A stretch of 23,744 nucleotides of DNA, from NCBI GenBank assembly GCA_035542855.1, contig DATKKM010000060.1:1-23744 (forward strand). The letters are read 5' to 3'. Positions 9,748 to 16,130 of this stretch are shown piece by piece; position 1 is the stretch's first letter; the number at the start of each line of letters is the position of its first letter. Made by a program: the position numbers and the translations under genes. This stretch comes from DATKKM01 sp035542855. Its GTDB lineage: Bacteria; Chloroflexota; Dehalococcoidia; SM23-28-2; RBG-16-64-32. The notes beneath the pieces are model-generated. The model saw only the letters and a list, made by a program, of their open reading frames with translations. It did not search any database and was not told the origin of the DNA.

Positions 9748-10953
9748 ATGTACGACGCCATCGTGGTTGGGGCGCGGTGTGCTGGATCGCCGACGGCGAC
9801 TCTCCTGGCCCGCAAGGGGTACAAAGTGCTGGTCGTGGACAAAGCGGCCTTTCCCAGCGACACCATGTCGACGCACATGATCTGGCCCAGGGGAATCGCG
9901 GTCCTGGCGCGGATGGGGTTGCTGGACGACGTCGTCGGCACCAATTGCCCGCCTATCCACCACGTGAGTGTCCGCTTCGGCGACCTGGAGCTGAGAGGCG
10001 CGTTCAAGTACGGCGATGAGGGCGATACCGGGTACTGCCCGCGACGTTACCTGCTGGACAAGATCCTGGTGGACGCTGCGGCGGCCGCCGGGGCCGAAGT
10101 TCGCGAGCGCTTCACGGCGGAAGGGCTGATCCGGGAAGGCGGAGTGGTGGCCGGAATCAGGGGACACTCGCGGGGAGCGGAGCCTGTCGAAGAGAGAGCC
10201 CGCCTCGTGATCGGCGCCGACGGGATTCACTCCTCGGTCGCGAAGCTAGTAGAGGCGCCCGAATACAACACGTTCCCGCCGCAGATCAACTTCTACTTCA
10301 GCTACTTCAGCGGGTTCGACTGCCGGCAAGTCGAACAGCACGTGATCGGCGATACGGCAATCGTCTGCATGCCGACAAACGATGGACTGACCATGATCTC
10401 CGGCCTGTGGCCAAGCTCCCGCTTCGATGAGACACGCCAGGACATCGACGGCAACTTCCGGAAGCTGGTGGCGGCCTCGCCGTCAGTGAGCGACCGGCTG
10501 CGGCCGGCGCGGCAGGAGGAGAAGTGGCAGGGGACGGCCGGCGTACCAAACTACTTCCGCAAGCCCTACGGGCCCGGCTGGGCGCTGGTCGGGGACGCGG
10601 CTTACGAAAGAGACCCGATTTCCGCGCAGGGCATCAGCGATGCACTCGTCGAAGCGGAACACCTGACCCAGGCGATCGACGCCGGCTTGAGCGGCAAGCG
10701 GCCGCTCGAAGAGGCGCTGGCGCAGTACGAACTGGAGCGCAATGCACGCCACAACGACTACTACGCGTTCACCCTTACCAACGCCAGGATCGCGCAGCCG
10801 CCGGCGATGATGCAGCTCTTTGCGGCGATGCGGCACAACCAGGAAGCCGCCGATCTCCTGATGTCCGTGGTGGCGGGCTCTGTCCCCGTGTCACAGTTCC
10901 TGAACCCGGAGAACATCGGGAAGATCCTCGCCGGGGCCGCGGCGGCAAGCTAA
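9748..10953 (+). CDS. FAD-dependent oxidoreductase/monooxygenase (PHBH/geranylgeranyl-reductase-like)
   Basis: The 401-residue flavoprotein starts with a Rossmann beta-alpha-beta FAD site, IVVGARCAGSPTA, a known variant of GxGxxG ending in an acidic residue (VVD). It has the second FAD/NAD(P) signature IGADGIHSSV in mid-protein and a GWALVGDAAYERDPISAQGI motif that binds the FAD ribityl/pyrophosphate. These are features of the p-hydroxybenzoate hydroxylase group, which hydroxylates aromatics or reduces isoprenoid chains. The substrate cannot be read from sequence. The start follows a leaderless -10 box. Its stop lies directly next to that of the convergent cupin. Nearby cupins and ABM proteins suggest a small oxidative catabolic or detoxifying group, which is inference. 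Confidence 0.85.
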   Translation: MYDAIVVGARCAGSPTATLLARKGYKVLVVDKAAFPSDTMSTHMIWPRGIAVLARMGLLDDVVGTNCPPIHHVSVRFGDLELRGAFKYGDEGDTGYCPRRYLLDKILVDAAAAAGAEVRERFTAEGLIREGGVVAGIRGHSRGAEPVEERARLVIGADGIHSSVAKLVEAPEYNTFPPQINFYFSYFSGFDCRQVEQHVIGDTAIVCMPTNDGLTMISGLWPSSRFDETRQDIDGNFRKLVAASPSVSDRLRPARQEEKWQGTAGVPNYFRKPYGPGWALVGDAAYERDPISAQGISDALVEAEHLTQAIDAGLSGKRPLEEALAQYELERNARHNDYYAFTLTNARIAQPPAMMQLFAAMRHNQEAADLLMSVVAGSVPVSQFLNPENIGKILAGAAAAS

Positions 10954-11445
10954 CTACGGCACGAAGATGTTGTCGTGCGCCTGGCAGAAGGCTTTGTACT
11001 CTTCCGGGGTGAACTTGCGGCGGCCCAGCGCGACGTCCGCCAGGCCCTCGAAGTAGGGCTCCCGCGGAGCGCCCGGCGAGAAGAGGATCAGCATCGAAGC
11101 CGGCTCCTGGGAGGCGTTGCGGAAGCCGTGGATGCCGCCCTCCGGGACGTAGAGGTAGTCGCCGGCCGTCGCGTCCACCCACTTGTCGCCGTTGTACAGG
11201 CCCACCACGCCTGACAGGATGAAGAACGACTCGGACAGCGTGCGGTGGAAGTGCGCGGCGGCTCCCGGCGTGCCGGGCGCCATGTCCCAGCGGTACAGCC
11301 CGAACTTGCCGCCCGTCGCCTCGCCCGTGATCAAGTACGAGGCCTCGCTCTTGCCCACCTGGAGGTCGGCGGGCCGGCTTGCCGCGCGGAGGACCGCGCT
11401 GACCTCGCCGCCTTCGCCCAGGTACTTCGGATCGGGGTAAGACAT
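10954..11445 (-). CDS. Cupin-domain protein (163 aa) with intact metal site
   Basis: The single cupin domain has a full motif 1, HFHRTLSESFFILSG (HxH, E, G), and a full motif 2, GDYLYVPEGGIHGFRN (G, PxG, H, N). It therefore has the 3-His/1-Glu metal ligands typical of dioxygenases, isomerases and quercetinase-like enzymes. I chose the ATG ending at 11445 (MSYPDPKYLG) because GGGAGGAA lies 5-8 nt upstream; the frame continues further but without family similarity. The specific reaction is unknown. It is divergent from a second cupin gene only 50 bp away and convergent with the FAD oxidoreductase. Confidence 0.82.
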   Translation of the reverse strand: MSYPDPKYLGEGGEVSAVLRAASRPADLQVGKSEASYLITGEATGGKFGLYRWDMAPGTPGAAAHFHRTLSESFFILSGVVGLYNGDKWVDATAGDYLYVPEGGIHGFRNASQEPASMLILFSPGAPREPYFEGLADVALGRRKFTPEEYKAFCQAHDNIFVP

Positions 11446-11483
11446 CGGTGTTCCTCCCGTGCGCCAATCGTACAACGCCCTGC

Positions 11484-11489
11484 TAGACT
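11484..11489 (+). promoter_or_regulatory. -10 box TAGACT of the second cupin (leaderless)
   Basis: TAGACT is 6 nt before the ATG at 11496, with no Shine-Dalgarno. The 50-bp divergent gap also holds TACGAT on the opposite strand, a possible -10 for the other cupin, so the two promoters may share control. Confidence 0.5.
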
Positions 11490-11495
11490 GGCGGC

Positions 11496-11858
11496 ATGCA
11501 CGTCGTGCGCACCCCAGACTCCGCCGCCAGCCCGGAGACGCAGTTCTTCGTCGGGCAAGTGCGCGTGCAGCCGATCGTGGCGCCGGCGGACGGGCTGGAC
11601 ATCGTGCTCGTGCGGTTCTCCGCGGGGGCCAGAACGTTCCTGCACACGCACAGCGTCCCGCAGGTGCTGCACTGCACCGAAGGACGCGGCATCCTGGCGA
11701 CGAGGCGCGAGCAGCACCTGGTGGAGCCGGGCGACATCGTCTACGTGGCGGCGGACGAAGAGCACTGGCACGGCGCCACCCCTGACTCGCACTTCGTGCA
11801 CCTTTCGATCCGCCCGCCGGGCGAGACGACGTGGACACGCGTCGATCCGCTGGCATAG
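11496..11858 (+). CDS. Cupin of the hydroxynitrile-lyase-like type, 120 aa
   Basis: A small single-domain cupin. Motif 1 reads HTHSVPQVLHCTEG, with Gln where most cupins have Glu. Motif 2 reads GDIVYVAADEEHWHGA. The HxH...Q...H(W)HGA pattern matches cupins annotated as (R)-mandelonitrile lyase or carboxymuconolactone-decarboxylase-associated cupins (typical PGEKHWHGATP). A Mn or other divalent metal site is expected. The cyanohydrin activity is proven for only a few members, so the biochemical role here is open. The start is set by a leaderless -10 box. It is divergent from another cupin. Confidence 0.8.
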   Translation: MHVVRTPDSAASPETQFFVGQVRVQPIVAPADGLDIVLVRFSAGARTFLHTHSVPQVLHCTEGRGILATRREQHLVEPGDIVYVAADEEHWHGATPDSHFVHLSIRPPGETTWTRVDPLA

Positions 11859-11878
11859 CCCTGTTCACGCCCGGCTGC

Positions 11879-11884
11879 TATACT
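11879..11884 (+). promoter_or_regulatory. -10 box TATACT upstream of the ABM pair
   Basis: TATACT lies 36 nt before the ATG at 11921. The transcript would carry a short leader with AAGGAG (11908-11913). This makes it a conventional leadered promoter, unlike its leaderless neighbours. No clear -35 is visible. Confidence 0.45.
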
Positions 11885-11920
11885 TCCGCCCGCTAACCCT
11901 TCACGCCAAGGAGTCACCCC

Positions 11921-12265
11921 ATGGACATGATTACGCAGCTCACCCGGTTCGAAGCCTTGAAGGGCAAGGAGCTGGAGGCTTATACGGCGCTCCGCAAGAT
12001 GGCTGCCGCCGTCAAAGAGAACGAACCCGGCTGCATCCTCTATGCGGTCACCCGCGGCCAGGTGAACGCGCAGGAGATATATGTCTACGAGATCTACGAG
12101 AACGGGGCCGCCGCCGAGGCTCACCGCCGGACGGATCACCTGCGCGAGCTACAGGCTTCGTTCGACAAGTTCCTGGACCGTGCAGCCTTCAACGTCGAGA
12201 TCCTGGACGAGGTGGCGGGCTTCATAAGAGGCCCGGTTGACGAGATGGCGGGGCAGATGAGCTGA
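11921..12265 (+). CDS. ABM-fold (antibiotic biosynthesis monooxygenase-like) protein, 114 aa
   Basis: This small alpha+beta barrel protein follows the ABM/Dabb pattern: ITQLTRFEALKGKELE, then AVKENEPGCILYAV, then YVYEIYENGAAAEAHRRTDHLRELQ. Members act as cofactor-free monooxygenases, isomerases or dimeric ferredoxin-like sensors. AAGGAG sits 7 nt before the ATG. Its stop overlaps the next start by one base (TGATG). The downstream gene is a paralogue, so they may form a heterodimer, which is inferred. The C-terminal 20 residues extend past the usual domain. Confidence 0.78.
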   Translation: MDMITQLTRFEALKGKELEAYTALRKMAAAVKENEPGCILYAVTRGQVNAQEIYVYEIYENGAAAEAHRRTDHLRELQASFDKFLDRAAFNVEILDEVAGFIRGPVDEMAGQMS

Positions 12266-12570
12266 TGCACACGATCACGGCGGAGTTCCGCATTTTTCCC
12301 GGCAAGGAGGCCGAAGCCGAGGCCGCGATCCGCAAGGTGGTAGAGGGCGTGCAGGCGAACGAGCCCGGCGCGCTGAAGTACATCTGGCACCGCGGCGTCA
12401 AGGACCCGCTGCAGGTGCTGGTGTTCGAGATATACCGCGACGACGAGGCGAGGACGCAGCACGGCGGCTCGGACTACTTGAAGGAGTTCCAGTCGCTGTT
12501 CGGCACCGTCTTCGATCCGGCGACGGTCAAGATCACCCGCTTCGACCGCATCGCCGCCGTCGAGCGTTAG
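12265..12570 (+). CDS. ABM-fold protein, 101 aa (paralogue of the upstream gene)
   Basis: It shows the same fold pattern as its neighbour: ITAEFRIFPGKEAEAEAAI, VQANEPGALKYIWHRG, LVFEIYRDDEARTQHGGSDYLKEFQ. The start codon shares a base with the preceding stop (TGATG), so translation is coupled and no strong Shine-Dalgarno is needed. The two proteins share the NEPG and EIY motifs, so they arose by tandem duplication. A quinone- or polyketide-type oxygenation or an isomerase role is possible. It converges on the hypothetical at 12577 with a 6-nt gap. Confidence 0.78.
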   Translation: MHTITAEFRIFPGKEAEAEAAIRKVVEGVQANEPGALKYIWHRGVKDPLQVLVFEIYRDDEARTQHGGSDYLKEFQSLFGTVFDPATVKITRFDRIAAVER

Positions 12571-12576
12571 CGCCAG

Positions 12577-13026
12577 CTAGGGGACGAAGATCACCCCGAA
12601 CTGGTTGTCTGTGACCTCGCCGTCCACGTTGAAGTAGAAGTTGGACGTGATGAGGCCGGACGCACCGGCGAACTGGCCTTCGCCGCCCTCCACGCGCCAG
12701 ATGACGGCGCCGGCGGTGATGCCGGGCTCGTTGGTGGGGGCCACGTAGCCCTGGTTGACCGTCGCGAAGCGCACGCAGTTCCCCTCGCCGAAGCTGATTG
12801 TCCCGTCTTCATCGAACGCGCCTTCCGCGCCCATCCGCACCCTCGAATCGAACTTAGCCGAGGCGCCGGCGGCGCCTTCCATGGCGGTGCTCAGGCCGTT
12901 CAGCCCAACGGCACTGCGTATGACGGAGCTCTGGGCTGTGGCGTGGACGCTGAGCACCGCGGGCTCTGAAGGGTCGACGGGAGCTGCACTACCCTTGAAC
13001 TGCATGGCGTAGTTGAGCTGCTTCAC
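12577..13026 (-). CDS. Hypothetical beta-barrel-like protein, 149 aa
   Basis: I cannot name the family. The product is Gly-, Ala- and Val-rich without a signal peptide. Its second half has the pattern SFGEGNCVRF...GAVIWRVEGGEGQFAGASGLITSNFYF, resembling the G-x-F-x-G-A-x-G repeats of small eight-stranded barrels such as the allene-oxide-cyclase/dirigent-like fold. That likeness is weak and inferred. The start is GTG, preceded by AGGAGGA (13034-13040 on the reverse strand). A TAGAAT -10 box lies upstream at 13057-13062. It is the distal gene of the minus-strand run but has its own promoter-like box. Confidence 0.65.
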   Translation of the reverse strand: MKQLNYAMQFKGSAAPVDPSEPAVLSVHATAQSSVIRSAVGLNGLSTAMEGAAGASAKFDSRVRMGAEGAFDEDGTISFGEGNCVRFATVNQGYVAPTNEPGITAGAVIWRVEGGEGQFAGASGLITSNFYFNVDGEVTDNQFGVIFVP

Positions 13027-13056
13027 GCGGGGGTCCTCCTACCGTGAGATGTGGGG

Positions 13057-13062
13057 ATTCTA
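13057..13062 (-). promoter_or_regulatory. -10 box TAGAAT for the barrel-like hypothetical
   Basis: On the reverse strand TAGAAT precedes the Shine-Dalgarno AGGAGGA and the GTG start by about 30 nt. No convincing -35 is seen. Confidence 0.4.
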
Positions 13063-13082
13063 CGCCCGTCGCGCGGGTTTGC

Positions 13083-14084
13083 CTAGCTCTCCGCGGGGCG
13101 TTTTTCCGGTTTGCCCGGCGTCACGCCGTCAGCCAGGCGCAGCTCCCAGAACGTCTCGCTCACTTCCGGGATCTCGGCGCTGATCTTGTCGTCGATGCGG
13201 ACGATCAGGTCCTCGATCTCGTCGGTCGACATGCCCCGCTTCACGCAGAGCTCGCCCGTCACCAGCACGCTGTTGGAGCCGAGCTGCATCGAGAGCATCC
13301 GCGGCACGCTCAGCACCTCCGGAAAGGAGCCGACGACGCGGTTGAGCGCTTCGCGCGTCTCGGGGCTGGCGGCGGCGCCCAGGAGCAGGCTACGAGACTG
13401 CGAGCCGAGCATGAGCGCTACGCCGGCGAGCACGATGCCGATGCTGACCGAGGCGGCGGCGTCCCAGTTCTCTGAGCCGGTCACCTCCGAGAGGGTGAGG
13501 CCGGTGATCGCGATCTGCAGGCCCAGCAGAGCCGCACTGTCTTCGAAGAAGACGGTCTTGATGGTGACGTCAGGCGCTTCCCGGATGAAGCGGACGATGC
13601 CCCAGCCCTTCCGCTTCGCGCCGCTGAGCAGGCCGCGCACAGCCACGGTGAAGGACGCCGACTCGAAGACGATCGCCATCACGAGCACGCCATAGGCGAT
13701 CCCCAGCTCGCTGGCCGAGCGGTCGTGCTGGTGCTGCTCGACAAACGTGCGGATGCCCTCGTAGAAGGAGAAGGTGGCGCCGGCGGCGAAGATGAAGATG
13801 GCCGCCAGGAAGGACCAGAAGAACGCCTCTTTGCCGTAGCCGTGCGGGTGCTTGTCGTCGGCGGTTGTGTGCGAGAGGTTGATGCCGATGAGCAGGAAGA
13901 CCTGGTTCACCGTGTCGGCCAGGGAGTGCCCCGCCTCGGCCAGGAGGGCTGCGCTGCCGCTGATCACCCCGGCTATGAGCTTGCCGGCGGCGATGGCCAG
14001 GTTGGCCACCAGCGCAGCGAGCACAGTTAACTTGCTCTCGCCCTCGCTGTGGCCGGCCTGCGTCCCACCCGCGCGCTCGGTCAC
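13083..14084 (-). CDS. Cation diffusion facilitator (CDF) transporter, SLC30A9-like
   Basis: A 333-residue membrane antiporter that would export Zn, Mn or another divalent cation. Six membrane helices fall within about residues 18-215, followed by a cytoplasmic ferredoxin-like domain (about 230-320, CVKRGMSTDEIEDLIVRID). TM2 has AEAGHSLADTVNQ (H53, D57), the CDF metal site. The segment HPHGYGKEAFFWSFLAA is family-typical. TM5 has FFEDSAALLG instead of the usual HxxxD, as in the SLC30A9/ZnT9-like branch. The start is GTG at 14084, 6 nt after a TATCCT -10 box on the same strand, so it is probably leaderless. A longer reading frame upstream overlaps the preceding gene and is not used. Confidence 0.88.
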   Translation of the reverse strand: MTERAGGTQAGHSEGESKLTVLAALVANLAIAAGKLIAGVISGSAALLAEAGHSLADTVNQVFLLIGINLSHTTADDKHPHGYGKEAFFWSFLAAIFIFAAGATFSFYEGIRTFVEQHQHDRSASELGIAYGVLVMAIVFESASFTVAVRGLLSGAKRKGWGIVRFIREAPDVTIKTVFFEDSAALLGLQIAITGLTLSEVTGSENWDAAASVSIGIVLAGVALMLGSQSRSLLLGAAASPETREALNRVVGSFPEVLSVPRMLSMQLGSNSVLVTGELCVKRGMSTDEIEDLIVRIDDKISAEIPEVSETFWELRLADGVTPGKPEKRPAES

Positions 14085-14090
14085 CCCGCT

Positions 14091-14096
14091 AGGATA
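14091..14096 (-). promoter_or_regulatory. -10 box TATCCT of the CDF transporter (leaderless)
   Basis: On the reverse strand TATCCT is followed by AGCGGG and then the GTG start, a 6-nt gap with no Shine-Dalgarno. Confidence 0.5.
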
Positions 14097-14116
14097 CGCA
14101 GCGGGGCGCCGATGGG

Positions 14117-14833
14117 CTACTCCGGGTACCCAACCTCCGCCCAATCGACGTGGAGACTGCGCGCCAGCTCCGCTGTGAAGTCCCGCCATTCGGCGGCGTC
14201 TGCCCAGCCCTCGTACCCGCTGTAGCCCGCCACCGCTACGCGCTCCTCTTCCGGCCCCACAACAGCTCGCACCTCAAACGTCTCGATGGGCCCGCGCACT
14301 TCTCTGGCCAGCTCCAGGCGCCGTATCTCGGACGTACGGAACGTGCGCTTCTGGCTGCGGAAGAGGCGCTTCTTGCGGGTGACGCGCAGCTCTCCCATGG
14401 TTTCGTCGAGCACGGCATCGGTGCGGCCGTCCGAGTAGCGGAGGCGGCCCATCTCGTCGCGCGCCGGCAGGTTGCCGCCGCGGACGCCGGCCGGCGCGCC
14501 CACCTCCTGCAGGGGCAGCCCGTAGCTGGCGGCGATCGTCTCAGCGATCTTGCGGGCGCAGGCGCGGTCGTCTTCGTTGATCGTGAGCTTGCGGCCGTCC
14601 GTGTAGACCACCTCTACCCGCGTGAGGACGGCGCCTGTGGGCCGGTCACCGGTGTGCGACATCATCGGCTGCTGGGACCAGCGGTAGAGGGTCACGGATT
14701 TGGCCGGCTCCAGGCGCTCCACGGCGTCCGGCCTGTCCGCGTAGCCCTTCTTGTAGCGCGGGTAGTGGCGCATCTCCCGCAGCGTGGCGTCGAACGCCCA
14801 GCCGCCGCAGAGAAGCTCGCCTTCTTCAGGCAT
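14117..14833 (-). CDS. Hypothetical protein, 238 aa
   Basis: I recognise no family. The product is soluble, with no signal peptide or membrane helix, and charged: MPEEGELLCGGWAFD at the start, HYPRYKKGY, VEVVYTDGRKLTINEDDR, RVTRKKRLFRSQKRTFRTSEIRRLEL. Alternating short strands (TDGRKLTI, TFRTSEIRRLEL, ERVAVAGYSGYEGW) suggest a beta-rich domain, possibly PH-like. Its start is 9 nt after the stop of the minus-strand gene at 14843, so they form an operon. The CDF transporter follows 32 nt downstream with its own -10 box. Confidence 0.6.
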   Translation of the reverse strand: MPEEGELLCGGWAFDATLREMRHYPRYKKGYADRPDAVERLEPAKSVTLYRWSQQPMMSHTGDRPTGAVLTRVEVVYTDGRKLTINEDDRACARKIAETIAASYGLPLQEVGAPAGVRGGNLPARDEMGRLRYSDGRTDAVLDETMGELRVTRKKRLFRSQKRTFRTSEIRRLELAREVRGPIETFEVRAVVGPEEERVAVAGYSGYEGWADAAEWRDFTAELARSLHVDWAEVGYPE

Positions 14834-14842
14834 CGGCCGGCG

Positions 14843-15163
14843 TCAGACGTCCGCGACCGAGAGGTTGGTGCGGACCCAGTTGCCGTTGGGGTAGGCGGCC
14901 GTCGGCACGGCGGCGTCTTCGATCGTGGCGACGGTGGCGGCGGCGCCTTCGCGGATGTAGCGGCGGCAGTCGCCCTCGCTCTGCCAGGTGGTGATCTGGG
15001 CGATGCGGCCCGGCTCGTCCGCGCCCCAGAGGTACTGCACCGAGACGAAGCCCGGCTGGGCGCCCAGGATATCGCGGATCTTCGGGAGCACGGTGCCGAG
15101 CGAGGCTTCCCAGACCGCTCGCTCGGTGATACGCGTCTGGCGGGTGAGTATTGAAATGATCAT
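14843..15163 (-). CDS. Small ABM-like hypothetical, 106 aa
   Basis: Short protein starting MIISILTRQTRITERAVWEA and containing LGAQPGFVSVQYLWGADEPGRIAQITTWQSEGDCRRYI. This strand-helix-strand pattern with W near the end of a strand fits the ABM/dimeric alpha-beta barrel fold, as in the pair at 11921-12570. The assignment is by pattern only. The ATG is 9 nt after a TATAAT on the same strand, so it is likely leaderless. It is divergent from yggS across a 41-bp gap. Confidence 0.6.
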   Translation of the reverse strand: MIISILTRQTRITERAVWEASLGTVLPKIRDILGAQPGFVSVQYLWGADEPGRIAQITTWQSEGDCRRYIREGAAATVATIEDAAVPTAAYPNGNWVRTNLSVADV

Positions 15164-15172
15164 CGCGGCGCG

Positions 15173-15178
15173 ATTATA
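15173..15178 (-). promoter_or_regulatory. -10 box TATAAT of the ABM-like gene (leaderless)
   Basis: The reverse-strand TATAAT is followed by 9 nt and the ATG at 15163, with no Shine-Dalgarno. It shares a 41-bp divergent region with the yggS promoter. Confidence 0.6.
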
Positions 15179-15192
15179 TCGCCCTCCGGCGT

Positions 15193-15198
15193 TATGCT
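15193..15198 (+). promoter_or_regulatory. -10 box TATGCT of yggS (leaderless)
   Basis: TATGCT is 6 nt before the ATG at 15205, with no Shine-Dalgarno. It is the likely promoter of the yggS-relE-proC-yggT run. Confidence 0.5.
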
Positions 15199-15204
15199 GC
15201 TGCC

Positions 15205-15870
15205 ATGAGCGCCATCGCAGCGCGGATCGCCGAGGCGCGGGAGCGCATCTCCTCTGCTTGCGCGCGGGCCGGCCGCTCGCCGGACGACGTCACGATCATC
15301 GCGGTGACGAAGGGCTTCGGGCCGGACGCTGTGCGCGAAGCGGTGGCCGCGGGGCTACGCGACATCGGCGAGAACCGCGTCCAGGAGGCCGCCGCCAAGC
15401 GCGCCACCCTGAGCGACCTGCCCACCGGCGTGCGCTGGCACATGATCGGGCACCTGCAGACGAACAAGGTACAGACCATGCTCGGCCTCTTTGATACAAT
15501 CCACTCCGTGGACTCGATCCACCTCGCGCAAGCGATATCCAGGCGGGCACAGGCACCGGTGCCCGCCTTTCTCGAAGTGAACGTGGCCGCGGAGGCCACC
15601 AAGACCGGGTTCTCCCTCGCCGAGTTGCCCGCCGCTCACAGGACGATCGCTACGCTGCCTAACATCCAGCTGCGCGGGCTGATGACGGTCGCGCCGATCG
15701 CCGCCTCGCCGGAGGACGTGCGCCCGGTCTTCCGCGAGCTAGCCCGCCAGGCAAAGGAACTGGGCCTGGGCGAGCTCTCGATGGGCATGTCGGACGACTA
15801 CGAAGTGGCGGTGGAAGAAGGCGCGACGTACGTGCGCCTGGGCCGCGCGCTCTTCGGGGAGCGTCAGTAG
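15205..15870 (+). CDS. yggS: YggS-family pyridoxal-phosphate homeostasis protein
   Basis: This 221-residue PLP-binding TIM-barrel protein controls the free PLP pool and amino-acid balance and has no known catalytic activity. It has the PLP lysine in IIAVTKG (K36), GENRVQEA, HMIGHLQTNK, VDSIHLA, LRGLMTV and the C-terminal SMGMSDDYEVAVEEGATYVRLGRALFG. The length is normal. The stop TAG overlaps the GTG of the next gene by one base. A terminator-like hairpin lies inside the gene. Linkage to proC is widespread in bacteria. Confidence 0.93.
   Translation: MSAIAARIAEARERISSACARAGRSPDDVTIIAVTKGFGPDAVREAVAAGLRDIGENRVQEAAAKRATLSDLPTGVRWHMIGHLQTNKVQTMLGLFDTIHSVDSIHLAQAISRRAQAPVPAFLEVNVAAEATKTGFSLAELPAAHRTIATLPNIQLRGLMTVAPIAASPEDVRPVFRELARQAKELGLGELSMGMSDDYEVAVEEGATYVRLGRALFGERQ
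15541..15572 (+). other. Terminator-like hairpin inside yggS
   Basis: AGGCGGGCAC (15541-15550) pairs perfectly with GTGCCCGCCT (15559-15568) around an 8-nt loop, followed by TTCTC. It is a 10-bp GC-rich stem with a weak U-tract, within codons for ISRRAQAPVPAFLE. It may cause pausing or attenuation, or be a chance effect of GC-rich coding. Confidence 0.4.
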
Positions 15871-16130
15871 TGCCGGCGAGGCGAGCCGACGCGTCCGTGG
15901 GCGGAAACGCGATCAAGTATCTGGCCGGGGTCTCGAAAGACATCAGAAGGCGAATTGAGCCCGTCTCCTCTTTCGAAGACGATCCTTCCCCGAACGGTGT
16001 CAAGAAACTTAGAGGCAGCGGGGACTATCGAATAGCAATGGGTTCATACAGAATCATCTACGTGATCGATCAACCTGCGCGAATGATAACCGTCCGCTAC
16101 ATCCGCCACCGCCGCGAGGCCTACCGATGA
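15870..16130 (+). CDS. RelE/ParE-family toxin-like protein, no adjacent antitoxin
   Basis: An 86-residue protein with the C-terminal core of RelE/ParE toxins: SKDIRRRIEPVSSFEDDPSPNGVKKL, RGSGDYRIAMGSYRIIYVID and VRYIRHRREAYR. The family includes mRNA interferases and gyrase poisons. The N-terminal strand (MPARRADASVGGNA) does not look like the usual YxVxFxxxA start, so the protein may be altered or inactive. The GTG start overlaps the yggS stop (TAGTG) and its own stop overlaps the proC ATG (ATGA), so it is translated within the operon. No antitoxin ORF is present on either side. Its codons (AGA, AGG, AAA, TCA) and lower GC differ from its neighbours, suggesting acquisition. Confidence 0.82.
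   Translation: MPARRADASVGGNAIKYLAGVSKDIRRRIEPVSSFEDDPSPNGVKKLRGSGDYRIAMGSYRIIYVIDQPARMITVRYIRHRREAYR

Noticed and set aside
11446..11868. N-terminal extension of the minus-strand cupin
   Set aside because: It overlaps the divergent cupin gene and is Arg/Ser/Pro-rich; the ATG at 11445 has a Shine-Dalgarno and begins the conserved part.
14085..14189. N-terminal extension of the CDF transporter
   Set aside because: It overlaps the upstream gene's end, and the GTG at 14084 follows a -10 box at the distance used by other genes here.
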